Assembly (NCBI GenBank): GCA_029747015.1
Contig: JAKOGI010000009.1
Span: forward strand, 1,027,001 to 1,091,000
DNA length: 64,000 nt
Direction: 5' to 3'
From: Carnegiea gigantea
Lineage: Eukaryota > Streptophyta > Magnoliopsida > Caryophyllales > Cactaceae
Position 1 is the stretch's first letter. Each line of letters opens with the position of its first letter. A model generated the notes under the pieces. It made no database searches, was not told the origin of the DNA, and saw only the letters and a list, made by a program, of their open reading frames with translations. Shown piece by piece: positions 35,238-48,000 of the stretch. The position numbers and the translations under genes are program-made.

Positions 35238-36064
35238 TTACGAGTTCAAAAATATCCAGTATCAGATAAGAATTTGCTAGCCAATATGAAAGAGGAGGGA
35301 AAACCTCTATCCTCAAGAATCAAATTATTTGAATTGAAGAAACAAGAAGTTTCCCAGCCTCCCAACTCTATATTCTCAATATGATACAATTACAACCTGT
35401 GATCAACAAAAAATTTTCTGAAGAGATGAACACACTACACACACTTGGCTTCCTACTCTCTCTCTCTCTCTCTCTCTCTCTAGAACTAAATTGCTATACA
35501 AAACCACTCCTAATGCCTTCTAATCCTATCCACTAACTCATCAGGAAGGTCAAAAAAATGAATTTGGAAACAAGAATGTACAAGGACACAGATTTACCTG
35601 CCTAAAGTGCCTGTTAGAGCTTTGTACACGGGTGAATGGTACATTGTGCTTTCGATATTTTGCCATTCTGAGGGGCTTCTGCTTGCTTATCAACATTCTC
35701 ACAAAAGCAAGAGAAGACAATGGCCTGTAACGGGCTGCATATTTCCTGGGTTTAATTGAAAAGAATTTGCACGCTTGTGTGCCCGATTGAATGGCACAAA
35801 ATCACCGCTTTCTTCTTTGGGGAAAGGGGTAGTGTCTTTGATGATATGCAACTGACGGTCTAATCGAGCCATACTCATCTCCAAGGAGTGGGTGGCAAGT
35901 CCTTCTGCACAAAATATTGTGGGCCTTGCATATGGTCTTGAATGCCTTCTCATTTTGCTTCAACTTGAAATATTGTCCCCTGTCAAAATTTTGCTGGGGC
36001 TTCGTAAGACCTTTGTGCATGAGGAAAGATCCTGTCCAAACAGAGACAGAATGACCATTTTAGA
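35238..36064 (-). other. Formin 3' flank with CT microsatellite
   Basis: Presumed 3' UTR and downstream region. A pure CT dinucleotide run lies at about 35456-35481. No canonical AATAAA was found on the minus strand here. Confidence 0.5.
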
Positions 36065-39000
36065 CTACGTTTCTGCTGTGCTCTTCTTGGACTGGTTGGC
36101 TGCTTTTGCTTTCTCCATTTCAGCCTCCTTTTCAGCCTTTTTCTTATCCACTTCAGCCTGCTTGCAATTTTCTGCATGCGCTTTCCGAAACAATCTTATG
36201 AAGTTCAAGAGCGTCTGAGTGACTGCATCAAATTTTGTTGCAAAAATGTGAGCTGTAACTCAAACCCATCAGGATAGACACAATCACTGGGGCTGGGCCA
36301 GGGTGAAACACAGAATGACAACTCTAATACCTAACAAGCTCCCATGATGAAACTAAAGAACATGAAAATTGAAGGAAAAGCGAACAAAGAAACCCATGGG
36401 AATTGTGGAGAGAATTTTTACCAAGACATTTGCGTTGGGTGAGCGCAAAAATTTTTCGAGAAGCGTTGCTATACCAACTTTTATTTAACAGAGAGACTTT
36501 GGGTGTTGCAAAATTCTGTTACATATTTCCATATACGTATTGACACTTGTTTCAAGGTATATGCGATCTCCAATACTTCACAGAACATGCTTACTTGAGT
36601 ACAAGTTACCAATGTTACATGACCATATGATATATTCCTACAACTATAGAACCATGTCAATGCTGGTTGGGCCCAATTTTGGATTGGACTAGAACATGAC
36701 CTGATGCCCATGTTACACAGGTTCCAGATATTGCAGCCAATATTGATCAGGCTTGTAGTATTTGCCCCTTTTGTACATGGATGACATCCCCTTGGTGTCC
36801 ATTTAATATACCTCTTGATTACTTAACCCCCAAAAAAAAAAAAATGATCAGGCTTGTCTTTGGGCTGGGGCAATTCAGACTCAGATCAAAACCAGGTCGC
36901 CTAACTCTATGCACTCCCATAGTAAGCAACTGGAATTGTCGAAAATATTTCAGACATGGGCAAGACAACAATGAAATGGGTACTATAAATAAATGCTCAT
37001 TCCAAATCAAGTAATACGTTCCTCTTTGCAGTTAATGGATGCAGCTTTTAGAAACAAGCAAGCAGCTAAACAGTTCAGGCCAAATAAAGAAAATATAGAC
37101 ATGTTTCTCTTCTGCTTCAATTGACATAAGAATATGCAGGGTAAACAAGTTGCTCCACAAATACTCCCTTTTTTTAAATCATACAGATATTAATGAACTC
37201 AAACTGACTCAAGATACCTTGCTCGAAGGGACAACGGGCAGGATCCTCACCAAAATACCAGGCAAGTGCATCTGCATTTCTACCCTGTCTCACAGCAAGT
37301 TAGATAGCAGCATACAAACCAATACTGGGCCTTTGTCGACCAAAATTAAATAAATGTAGGATTAGTACCACTACAGAGTACAGGCTCATCACGGATTGCA
37401 CCTCTGTCTCGGCAGTACCGATGAATTCCTTCAAAGTCTACAAAAGGAGCAAAATGTAAACTCAGCCAGCAAAAACTCTTAACCATGAAACAATTGCATC
37501 CAGCACAATCTAAGAAGATACAAATTCTGAAATTCATATGCTCATGAACAAGATTGTCCAAATAAGTAGCCAACAATTTCATTAGTCAAATGTTAAACCT
37601 ATCTGAGAACTACAAGCAAATGGAAACACACATATTCATCACATCATGAACATCAATAACGGCCGAATAGAAAAGAAACCGTTTTCACAATATTTCAGTA
37701 TACTCCAAAACTTATACCTTGCGAAAAATCTCAGAAACAGGGCCATCATTTTCAGATGCAGCCAACTCCTGCTTGACCTTTTCCAACCCCTTGGTTATAG
37801 CCTGCATTTCTTCAGCCAAAGACTTCAGTTGTATCTGCAAAATTATTGATCAGTCAATCTATATAGCAAATTATTGATCGAATCTTAGTTATGAAATACT
37901 AAATTACTAATTGAACCTTTGTTGCTGCCTCAAGGCTAAGAAGATCTTCGTGGAAATCCAACAGTACTGGTGACGTCCTAGCAAGATGCTGAAGACAAGG
38001 CAGCAGTAATCTTAGCAGAAGAAAAAAATAATAGTGGATGCTCAATTCAGCAAATATCAGCGGCCCTGGGGGCAAAAATTTAAGGCCTCAAAGCATCGCA
38101 ACTTTTATTCAAACAAGCATCAAGAACGTACACCAAACAGAAACATGCTCTGTGCCCCCGGGGGGCGGGGGGGAAGATGAGAGGACGAGAACATGGTGTT
38201 CATATGTTCTATACTTCATTTGTTCTTCTGTGCTAAGTAAGGAAAGTATAATTGCATGCTGATAGTTCTAGGGATACAAAGCATATTATAAGCTAATATA
38301 TAGACAGGTTTTAAATCCACACACCAGGTACTAAACCTCCGGGAATTTACCGGCAGAGCTAACAGACATCCCTGGGAAACAATGCAAACTAACAAGAGCA
38401 GAATAGCCAACTCTGCAAACATGTATAGTTTGAAATCACAAACAACTTCCATTGTTCCTAAACAGATTCTTAGCTATGGTTATACTCAACTCCATAAAAG
38501 TAACAGATTTTCATTTTATTGGACAAATTTAAAAAATAAAAAAGGAAATGCCAAGGAAATCAACCCCTTGGGCCTTGACATGCAAATCAATATTCTAGAT
38601 ATTATTACAAAGCCTCAAACCTTGCACAGATAATGCATAAGTGTCATCTTGTTGTTAGTTGCACGGGTATCTGTGAGTTTTAGCAGACTGTCCAGCTTGA
38701 ATCCTACTGCAGACCCTGCACCCCAAAAAAAAAAAAGGATAATCATCTCGACCAGCAGACTCACCCATAAACAAACAGCAAATACAACAGCTCCCAGGAA
38801 ATCGAACTCCGCACACCCCCCATTTCACCTTAAGCTTGTTCTGTTGACGTGTCTACCCATGTCTAAGGTGCACCATCTTAGGCCATCATGTTGGACCTTA
38901 GTTACCTAATTCGCTGCACCACCCTCGATCTGCGATCCAAGATCCTCATTCCAGATTGCAATTCACCCGGGATCCGAAATGCAGTGGGTCACTATCTAAT

Positions 39001-42000
39001 TTGCCACAGTAATTGATCCCAAGTGAGCAAGGTTAATGATGGTTTTTGTAATGGTAGAACAATTGTTCATAGTGGACTTCAATTGATGGCTTTGCGCCAT
39101 ACCTTCAACAATACAAGCATCATGATTGGCTTCAACAGCGGCTGCTAACTTGAGAGTTAGACTGTGACAAGGAGATGGAGAGATAGAATAGGCTGCTAGG
39201 GTTTTAAGAAATGGAAGAGACATGGGGAAGGGGAAGTGTGTGCAATAAATTTAAGGTGGGGATACAGGTAAGAGAAACAAGTATGGCTACTGGGGTAGTA
39301 AGATAGCGGGAATGAGAAAGCCTGGAAGGCGAATTAATTTGGGGAACAGGGGAGGTAGCTAAAAGTTATGGAGAAGTGGGAACATAGGTAATGATACTAG
39401 AAGAAAAAGAAGGGCAATCAAGGTATCATACATGATATAGTTAATGAGTTTTATTTAATTAATTTATTATGTATTCTTATGGGATTTGACATCTATTAGG
39501 ATTCCCCTTCATTTTATTTTTGAGGAAAGCAATTGGCGATTCAGAAAAACTTTTGCAGCAAATTACGATCCAAATTAGCGTTCCTAATGAACTTACCCCC
39601 CCCCCCCCGGTTCCAGGATTATAGCAAAAGTGCGCATTGCGATCCCGAACTCGTTTTATCGATCCAGAGATCCCCGACCCTGGTGACTATGTGTTGGACC
39701 TCTAATACCTAAGTTTGCTCCTAATGCTCTCCTAACTGTATTATCTCTCTATTTGTATGGCTTCATATCTCTGTCTCCTTTCTTTCCCAGCTTCCTTCAG
39801 CTCCTCCAAAATGGGTTAACCCTTAAAACTCTCCGTTAGGTTTTTTGTGGGTCATTCGGAAACAGCATCCCTACATGCTTGCAGAGGTAAGGTTACCAAC
39901 ATCTTCCCTCCCCCAGCCCTGCCTCCATCTTGGCAGGATCTACACCGGGTGAGCACAGCTGTTGTTGACCTGTCTCTTCAACACCCCCCCCCAACAAAAA
40001 AAAAACCAAAAAAAAAGAGAAAAACAGAAACCAGAAAGAGGCTTACCCAAGTGTTGTTTTGCTGTGGAAGGTAAGCGTTGTTGATGAATAATTCAATTTA
40101 AAGTAAATCACGGTAGAAGGAGGCTCTCGATAAAAAGCTGCTAGGCATGTTTCCCTGTCTTCTATATAAATTTTAAAGGATAGCCATCAATATAATGCCA
40201 AAATGCTGCTAGGCATGCTCCTTTGTCATTTATATGATAAAGTCAAAAGGATGACCATCAATGCTATGCCTTCTCTATAATAAACTTGGGCTATGTTGAA
40301 GATCTACTCTTCAACATGTGAGTGGCTCACTTTTATGGCGAGAGATGTGGGGATTAGATGAAGATCTCACTAAGTTCTCAAACATGTCTGAAGATTCAAA
40401 CCACAAGCATCTAAGAGGGAAAAGATGAAGGAAGATATTCTCTCTCCCTCAAAGTGCTGTCTCTTAATTCTCATCTACAAATAAGCAAACTGGCACTTAA
40501 CTTTTGCAATTAAACTGTTTCCCAAAAAAAGGAAAGAAAAGAAAGACAGAAAAAGGAAATCAGCATTTGATCCTCACAGGCACTATCGACATTCTTCAGT
40601 GTTGGCACAATGCTACAGTGAAAACAGACTAAACTTCTCATGTTATGAAGCTGCCTTTTTGGACGAGTCCTAGTGCAATCATAAACTCATTCCACTGTCT
40701 TGACAAAAAATTTGACCGAGAGGTTTTTGATAAGGCAAAATGGCAAAAAGCCATTCTATCTCCATGAAAACAGACAAAACTGCATACACTTGACTTTGAA
40801 ACCTCTCACAGACCCTGCTGCTCAATGTTGAATTCTTAGGCATTCGACTGCTTAGAACAGAAGCAGGAAAAACAGAGAAAGAACATTCTCACACAGGTCC
40901 CCTTTTAAAAAGAACTGTACCACCATCAGAAGAAGAGAAAGAAGCACTGCTAGAAGTAAAATGCATATATACTGAACTGGATAATGTGAGCTTAATCATC
41001 TAATAAAGAAAAAAGACCCGAAGTAAAGTAACAACTATACCTCTTGCAGTTCCCTGATTCAATAAATTTCCAAGCGTAAGAATTAATTTCATAATCTCTT
41101 TCAACTTCACAGACCTTCGGACCTAGTTTGCAAAAGAAAAAAAAGACGACGTCAGACATGCACCAAAATGAAACGAAAGTGGCATCAGTATAGCAGGGAC
41201 TGTACCTCATCACATGCAGCATTGACAGTATTCAAACTCTTTTTGAAATCTGTAACCTGCAGAGAATAAATAAATACGTAATTAAATATGAGAGTTTCAA
41301 ATCTGCCAAAGATCAAAGACTTTCTGTAAAAAACTGTGCAACAGAAAATTCTGCAATCTGTGCGCTTTGCACTCTGCTGTAAGCCACCAAAGACAAAAAT
41401 AACCTGAGTATTAAACTGAATCTTGAACAAAAACACCCGTAATTTTGATTCCACCCGCGGAACTTTCATCAGCTCCAAAAAAAACTGTAAAATAAATAAA
41501 CGTTGTAAGTAAAATGAGCTAGACCGGGGAAAAAAAGTTTCCAATTATGTAATTCTCAGCAATTATAACGACATAGGAAAGAAAGAAAAAGAAACTATAC
41601 ACGGATGTCTATAACCTAGCAGAGAACCACTCCCTTCATCAAACCGTCTTACTCATCATAGCCCGAAAGGCATCTTTGATTTTATGTAATATGCTAAATA
41701 TCACTGCCAAATACTATATCACTTTCAGTGACAAGTCTAAAATCTTTAGTTTACGTAATACCAAATATTAATGCAATAATGCCAAATACTCAGAGCTTCC
41801 AAAAGATTTGTCAACTTCACCAAAAGTCAAAAAGGATGGTTTCTTTACGATGGAAGAGGTATTCAATTGAGAGTTGAGACAACAGAACAGAACAGCTTTA
41901 TTTTTCCTCCTTTTGATTGGTAAGCGGCAATTCATAAAAACTACAATTGCATCGTATCACAATCATCCTTACACACTCTCATGTCAAAGCTAATGAAGCT

Positions 42001-45000
42001 AACTAATCATCATATAATCTCAAATATGCCATTCGGTTGGATCACCCAATCAACATCTAAACAGGAATGTCTTGGATTTACTCAGCCTCAAATGTTCAAG
42101 ACAAAGGATAAGATGGCAATGGCATCATCAACAACATAAAGGTAGCATGGCAATCAAAGAATACCTTTTTTTAACAATTAAAAAGTTCCACTCAAGCCCG
42201 AGCGAGAGCCATCTCACGTCTGTTATACCTGCCGTCTTGCCTGGCCCAGATTGTTGGCTACTTGAGTGAGCCAAACTAAAGAATGATGAGATCAGGACTG
42301 ACCTGTTCCAAGGCTGTAGCTTTGGATTGGGTCATATGCATGAAGTCAGGTTTAGATGGTTTGACCAACCAAGAATAAAGGAAGTCTTCTCCCCAGATTA
42401 AGGTCATCCAGGACTACAAAGGGGGCTTCTTAATGGGAATTTGTAACGCTATAAGATTAATATTACAGGCCCTACCTAGATGACCTCCTAACCCTCTTGC
42501 TAAGGACTTTCGTCCCTTCAAAGTATCAGTCCCTCGGCATAGTTTGCTTCACATTTTTGCCTTTTGCCTCAAATTTTTGAAAGAAGTTAACAATAACTTA
42601 TTTTAGGGATCGGATTTTGGTTCTCATAATTGTTTGATCATTAGCTCTAGTCAAGTTACTTTTTTGGGCATCATCAATTTCTTCTTTTTTTTTTTTAAAT
42701 GTTATCTATTGATAGTACTGCTAAAAGTGTTCTCTCAATATGTTTATCATTCTTAATTGTTAAGAGTTCTACTCAACAATAATTAAATCATTTTAAACGA
42801 TGAAACCTACTAATAGGCATCCATCGCAACCTATTGGACTATTTGCACCACAATCTTTTCCATGGGTCTTACTGAAATGGCCTATTTGACAACTCCTATC
42901 AAAGGTAAGACAAGGACATCTGACCCTCCCCTTACCGCAAAACAGCAAACAAGTATGATGATCAGTGGGGGTGCTGTCAATACTGTAAACGTCCTACCAT
43001 TCTCTCAGCAATAGCATTCTTATGCATTTGAACTGAAGGAATAATCTCACAACAGGAAATTCAGAGCATATGAAAAATTGAATCTGAAGAAATGCTGACC
43101 TGTTCACATTTGCCCAGCTTCTCTTTATCACCAGTGTAGTTCTACAGAGCATTTTAAAAAAAAAAAAAAAAAAGAAAAGTGAAAACTTTAAATATATAGG
43201 AAATGACAAGGTTTACGACGCAGATGCTGCCAGATATCTGGTTGTTTCCTTCCGCTATCTCATGAAAGGTCAAGGTGAAGCACACAATAATGCAACATAA
43301 ACAGGAACAATCGGTGCAGTTATCTAACCTTAAGAAGCTCCATCTCCTCTTTGGTGGGGCAAAACTTGATTAGGTTTTCTACCTGATCAGCATCCAAAAC
43401 AGACTCATCCATAGCTAGCGCTGCAGCCTGGAAACAGACATGTAAGACAACATCAGCACTTAAAATTGACAAAATAACCACCCAAAAAAAAAATGTCGCA
43501 GAATTTCAGATGGAAATCAAAGCATCATCAGCTATAAGGGAAAGCGTATAATGAAAAAATAGAGAAAAAACAACCAACACATAAACTTTTCACTTTATGC
43601 CATATCCAAGAATAAATCCTGCACCTAAGCCTTTCAATTTTTGCCTTAGAAACCACACATTCTCCGTACATTCCAGTTCATTCTACTGCTACTGAAAAAC
43701 ACAAGGAAACTTTTGCTGGAAGGAGAAAAGACCATAAAATTACCAAAACTAAATCATTCAACTTCTTCACAAAGTTCAATAGAAGCCCTTACTTTCGGGC
43801 ACAATCAGATAATAAGCTGAAATGCCCTATTTTCACAAAATATGAACAGGAACTATGCCTAGCTAACATAAGGTTATGAGCCACAGATGTCACTTAAAAC
43901 TTGCAACAAATTTCAGATCCATGTATCATACGGCAAGAACAAGCCTTAGAGATACTAAGAATGGGAATGTCTTAGCTCATTTCGATAGACCCGCCCAAAA
44001 GGTATAGTTTGCTTGGAATAGTTTCAAATTGTAGAGATGGCAAATACTCTACCTCTTATTTTACACATAGGTTATTTCAATTCTGAGGAGTGAGGACATC
44101 TAAGGTTTCCATCAGTGGGATAGAATTGAAGATCTATATGCCAATGTAGCTAGCAGGGAAAGGAAAGACATATTTATTACTCATTGTATATATTTTTTAG
44201 GTCTAAGAAACATTTGTATTTTGATATTTACTATGTCTTTTCGGATTTAAATTTAGGGGCATTCTTTTCGGACAGCATTTTTTTTGGGATTCATAATCAA
44301 AAGTTGCATTAAAGGACACCAAGAGGAAGGGATTGGAGTATTACCCGAACCAAAAAAACCTGATGAAAACCCGCCCCATTTCGCACCCGAATGGATGATG
44401 AAAATGGGTTTCACGTGGGTGTATATATGGGTATGGGTATTGTGTTTGAAAATGGGCATGGACATAGGTACAGATTCTTCAAACCCGTACCTGATTGTAT
44501 AGCCGATTTGCTAGTAAAAGGCGACCAAAATACGGTAAAATCCAAAAATACGTGTTAGACATGAAACTCTAAGTATATAGTGTTTATTTATGTAGAAATG
44601 AAAAATTAATCTTTTTTACAATTTTAACTTTCGTGAGTTTATCTGAACATGAATTTTAATAAAGTCGCTTGAAATTGCTAATCAAATATAATGTGTGGGT
44701 TGACTATGAGTTACACTTTGCGCACTCTATATATGCCCAAATAAAACCCCTAAATCCGAAAATCCCAATGGGTATGGGTATAACCATCCAAAACCGAGTG
44801 GGTATGGGTACAGATGTGAGTATAATCTTTGAAAATGGGTATGGGTACGGGTATGGCTCAACCCGCCCCAAACCCATCCCATGCCCATCCCATGTACAAA
44901 ACGGGCGATTACAATAATATCATGTTCTCAAGCTATCATGCACAACATTATCTATGGGATCCAAAAAGGTCAAATTTGTAACATTATTGAGTACTTGACT

Positions 45001-48000
45001 GCAACTATACAAAGTTCTAAAAGAAAAGCTTCAAATCTTGAAAGGACATTTCTTTGCCCTAAAAAATAAGTTAGTTCCTTTCCTTCCTAGTAGTCCACCA
45101 ATTAGCCATAAGGACCATCTTCCAAACTCATGAAACCCAACTCTTTTTCATTCTTCTTTCCCAAGCCACCAACACGTCTTTGACCTTCAAATGTTGAACC
45201 CAACAAATGCCCATCGACGGAAGAACCAAATATCAAAGCAATGAGACCCAACGACAATGCAGAAGGAGGTGGACTCGATTCTTCCTCCTCAAGGCACATA
45301 AAACACCTACTTAGCCCATGAAATTTTTTTAGCATATTATATTTTAGAATATAAGTCATATTAGGATAAAAAGAATGGTATTTTATGTATATTAGGAGAA
45401 ATAGAATATTCTTCCTTTTTGTTCGGTGTTTTTAGGCTATAAATACCCCTTTATTGTTGTTTTATGTTTGGAGGATGAAATTGAGTGTTTAGTTTTGGAG
45501 TGGATCTCCATCAATTTAGTATCAGCCGAAATCGTGCCAACGAAATACCGTCCTTTGCCACTAATTTTGATTTTTAATAACCTTTATTAATGATTGCAAA
45601 GTTATCATCATGAAGCAATCCATAACAACACCACCACACTCCCACCATCTCCGAAATCCCCAATTTTCATTTTCCCACCCGATTTCTGCCACTAATTTTT
45701 TTCAATTCACCATCCATGTGTTAAATTTACTCGAACGCAACCATAGATCATGGGTTACAATCTATGTTACTTGGACTCAGGACACGGCTGTCAGATACGG
45801 GTAAGGATCCAAATGTCCGACTCGTCAAGTCTCAAAAATTAAGACACGGTGACACTATCCTCATCTTGGACATGGATATAGGCCGCTATCCAAAATATGG
45901 ATATAGGCCACTGTCCAAAATATGGCCCTTCATATATTTTTTCTGCTAAATTATACTAGCCCACATTAGTATTATATTTTTTATAGTTATATGAGCCCAT
46001 TATAGGTTTATAACTTGCCACTTCTAGCCTAAAAAACGCTCCATGTAAATTGGGCTCACTCAGTCACCCATCATTTTCTACCAGCCCACAAAACAAAGTT
46101 ACCCTTCTACTTTAATTAATAATTTAAAAAAAAAAGAACCAAGTAATGAGAACAAAGGAAACTGGAAAGAAGCAACGAACAAAAACCCTAGACTGAGAAG
46201 CCCCCGGAGCGCGCTCTCTCTTCCCTCCTCTCTCCTCTCTCCTCTCTCTCTCTCGCCAAGCTACGACACCCCCACACGACTCAGCTCCGCCTCCCATCAA
46301 CCTATGATGCCGACTGTGTTGGGATGATAGCGTCCGTCGACTTTAGCCGGATCTGACCCGTATCCCGTGTCTGGATCCGCGTCGGATCGTGTCAACACGG
46401 GTACGGCAGCCCCAAGTGGCGAGTCCGGGTAACATAGGTTACAATATGGCTGAGTTGGAGAACGATCCTTCTTTTTGGAAATATTGGTGCTCCACAGAAT
46501 TATTGTGCATCAATTTAGAAATTTTTTTTTTAAGAAATATTGGATTAGTGCCTGGCATGGGACCACTTATCCTTATCTTTATCAGCATCTAGCAGTTTGT
46601 GATAGTGTAAGTGAAGCATATTACGGGATGCCATACAGTGGAAATCATCACAGATATATATTGCGGGGTTTAGAGAAGACAATTGTTTGAATGAGAAAGG
46701 GAAAAGAAGAAGCACCTTGTTGTTGCCACATCTAGGAAACCAACATCCAAGTCTAGGAAATGAGTGCCAAAACTAGAGATCCTCATTGAAGATTCTAAAC
46801 CTAACAAGACTCAGCTAGAAGCAAAAGATAAATTGGACAAATTGCAATTTGAAGAGTCTCTGGCTAAATTCGAAAGTGCTCTTATAATCCAAGAGGTGAA
46901 GATGTTGAATTTCATGTGGAGACTAGTGAAATTCCAAAAGTTAAAGATGCTGAACACATAGCTCTCAATTCCCAACCTTCAAAAAAAAGAGCCTATGCAT
47001 CTTAATAAGTCATAGAGGAGACTTCAAGGGCATTTTTTAAGATGACATTTTAGAATATAAGTCAATTAGGATTACGAAAGCAGTATCTTAGACATATTAG
47101 GAGACTAGAATATTTCCCTTATCTTGTTAGGTGTTTTTTAGGCTATAAATACCTCCTCTATTGCTGCTTTATTTTCAGAGTTGATTTGGAATAAAATTGA
47201 GTGTTTAGTTTGGGAGTAAATCTCCATCACTATGGTCATCCAAAAGTTTACTAATGACTCATGCTAATCAACTAAATCTACAAACAAGACTTGTTCAATG
47301 CATGATCGCTCACCAAGGGCTTATTGCACTGAATGAAAAACAGGAAGGCAATCAAAAGATCAAACAATAGTAACTTTCCAGCCACAGTAAACCACCAACA
47401 TGACAAGGGAGAACCATCACAGTGAGTTGCATCAAAATGTGCTAATAAATCAAACGCATACAAAGAAATTCAATAATAGAAATGAAGTGGGAAATGTAGC
47501 ATACCATCATATCAGGGAGAGGCATCTTAACCTTTGTGAGCATTATTTCAGTATTATTGGCCCTCCTGAGGTCAATCTGGAATAAGCATGTAAATACATC
47601 ACTAAATGCACAAGAAGAGACACAGAATATTCTTAAAATACTTGACGACATCTCTAAGTAGAAAAACAGACAGCAAGTGGCGAAATGCCCTATTTGCTAC
47701 AGCGCATTGGGAATTAGGCTCTGAGTTGTTTGGGACTTCCTTGGGTGATGTCTTGCTCCGTCAAACATCAGTCATTTAGCCTGACAGATCCATTTGGACG
47801 TCAAATGTAAAGTCACCAGAGCCATTACCCGCGCTATCTTTTGAATGATTCAGATGGATAGAAATAGAAGAGTGATTAAACTTATTTTGCAGGGAACTCC
47901 TTTTTGGTTTCTAGTCAGCTTCTTTTATGAGACATAATTAGCATCCAGTCCCTCTGGATTCTCCAATTCATTTGCATCCAATTCTATCCCTTTGCTTCCT

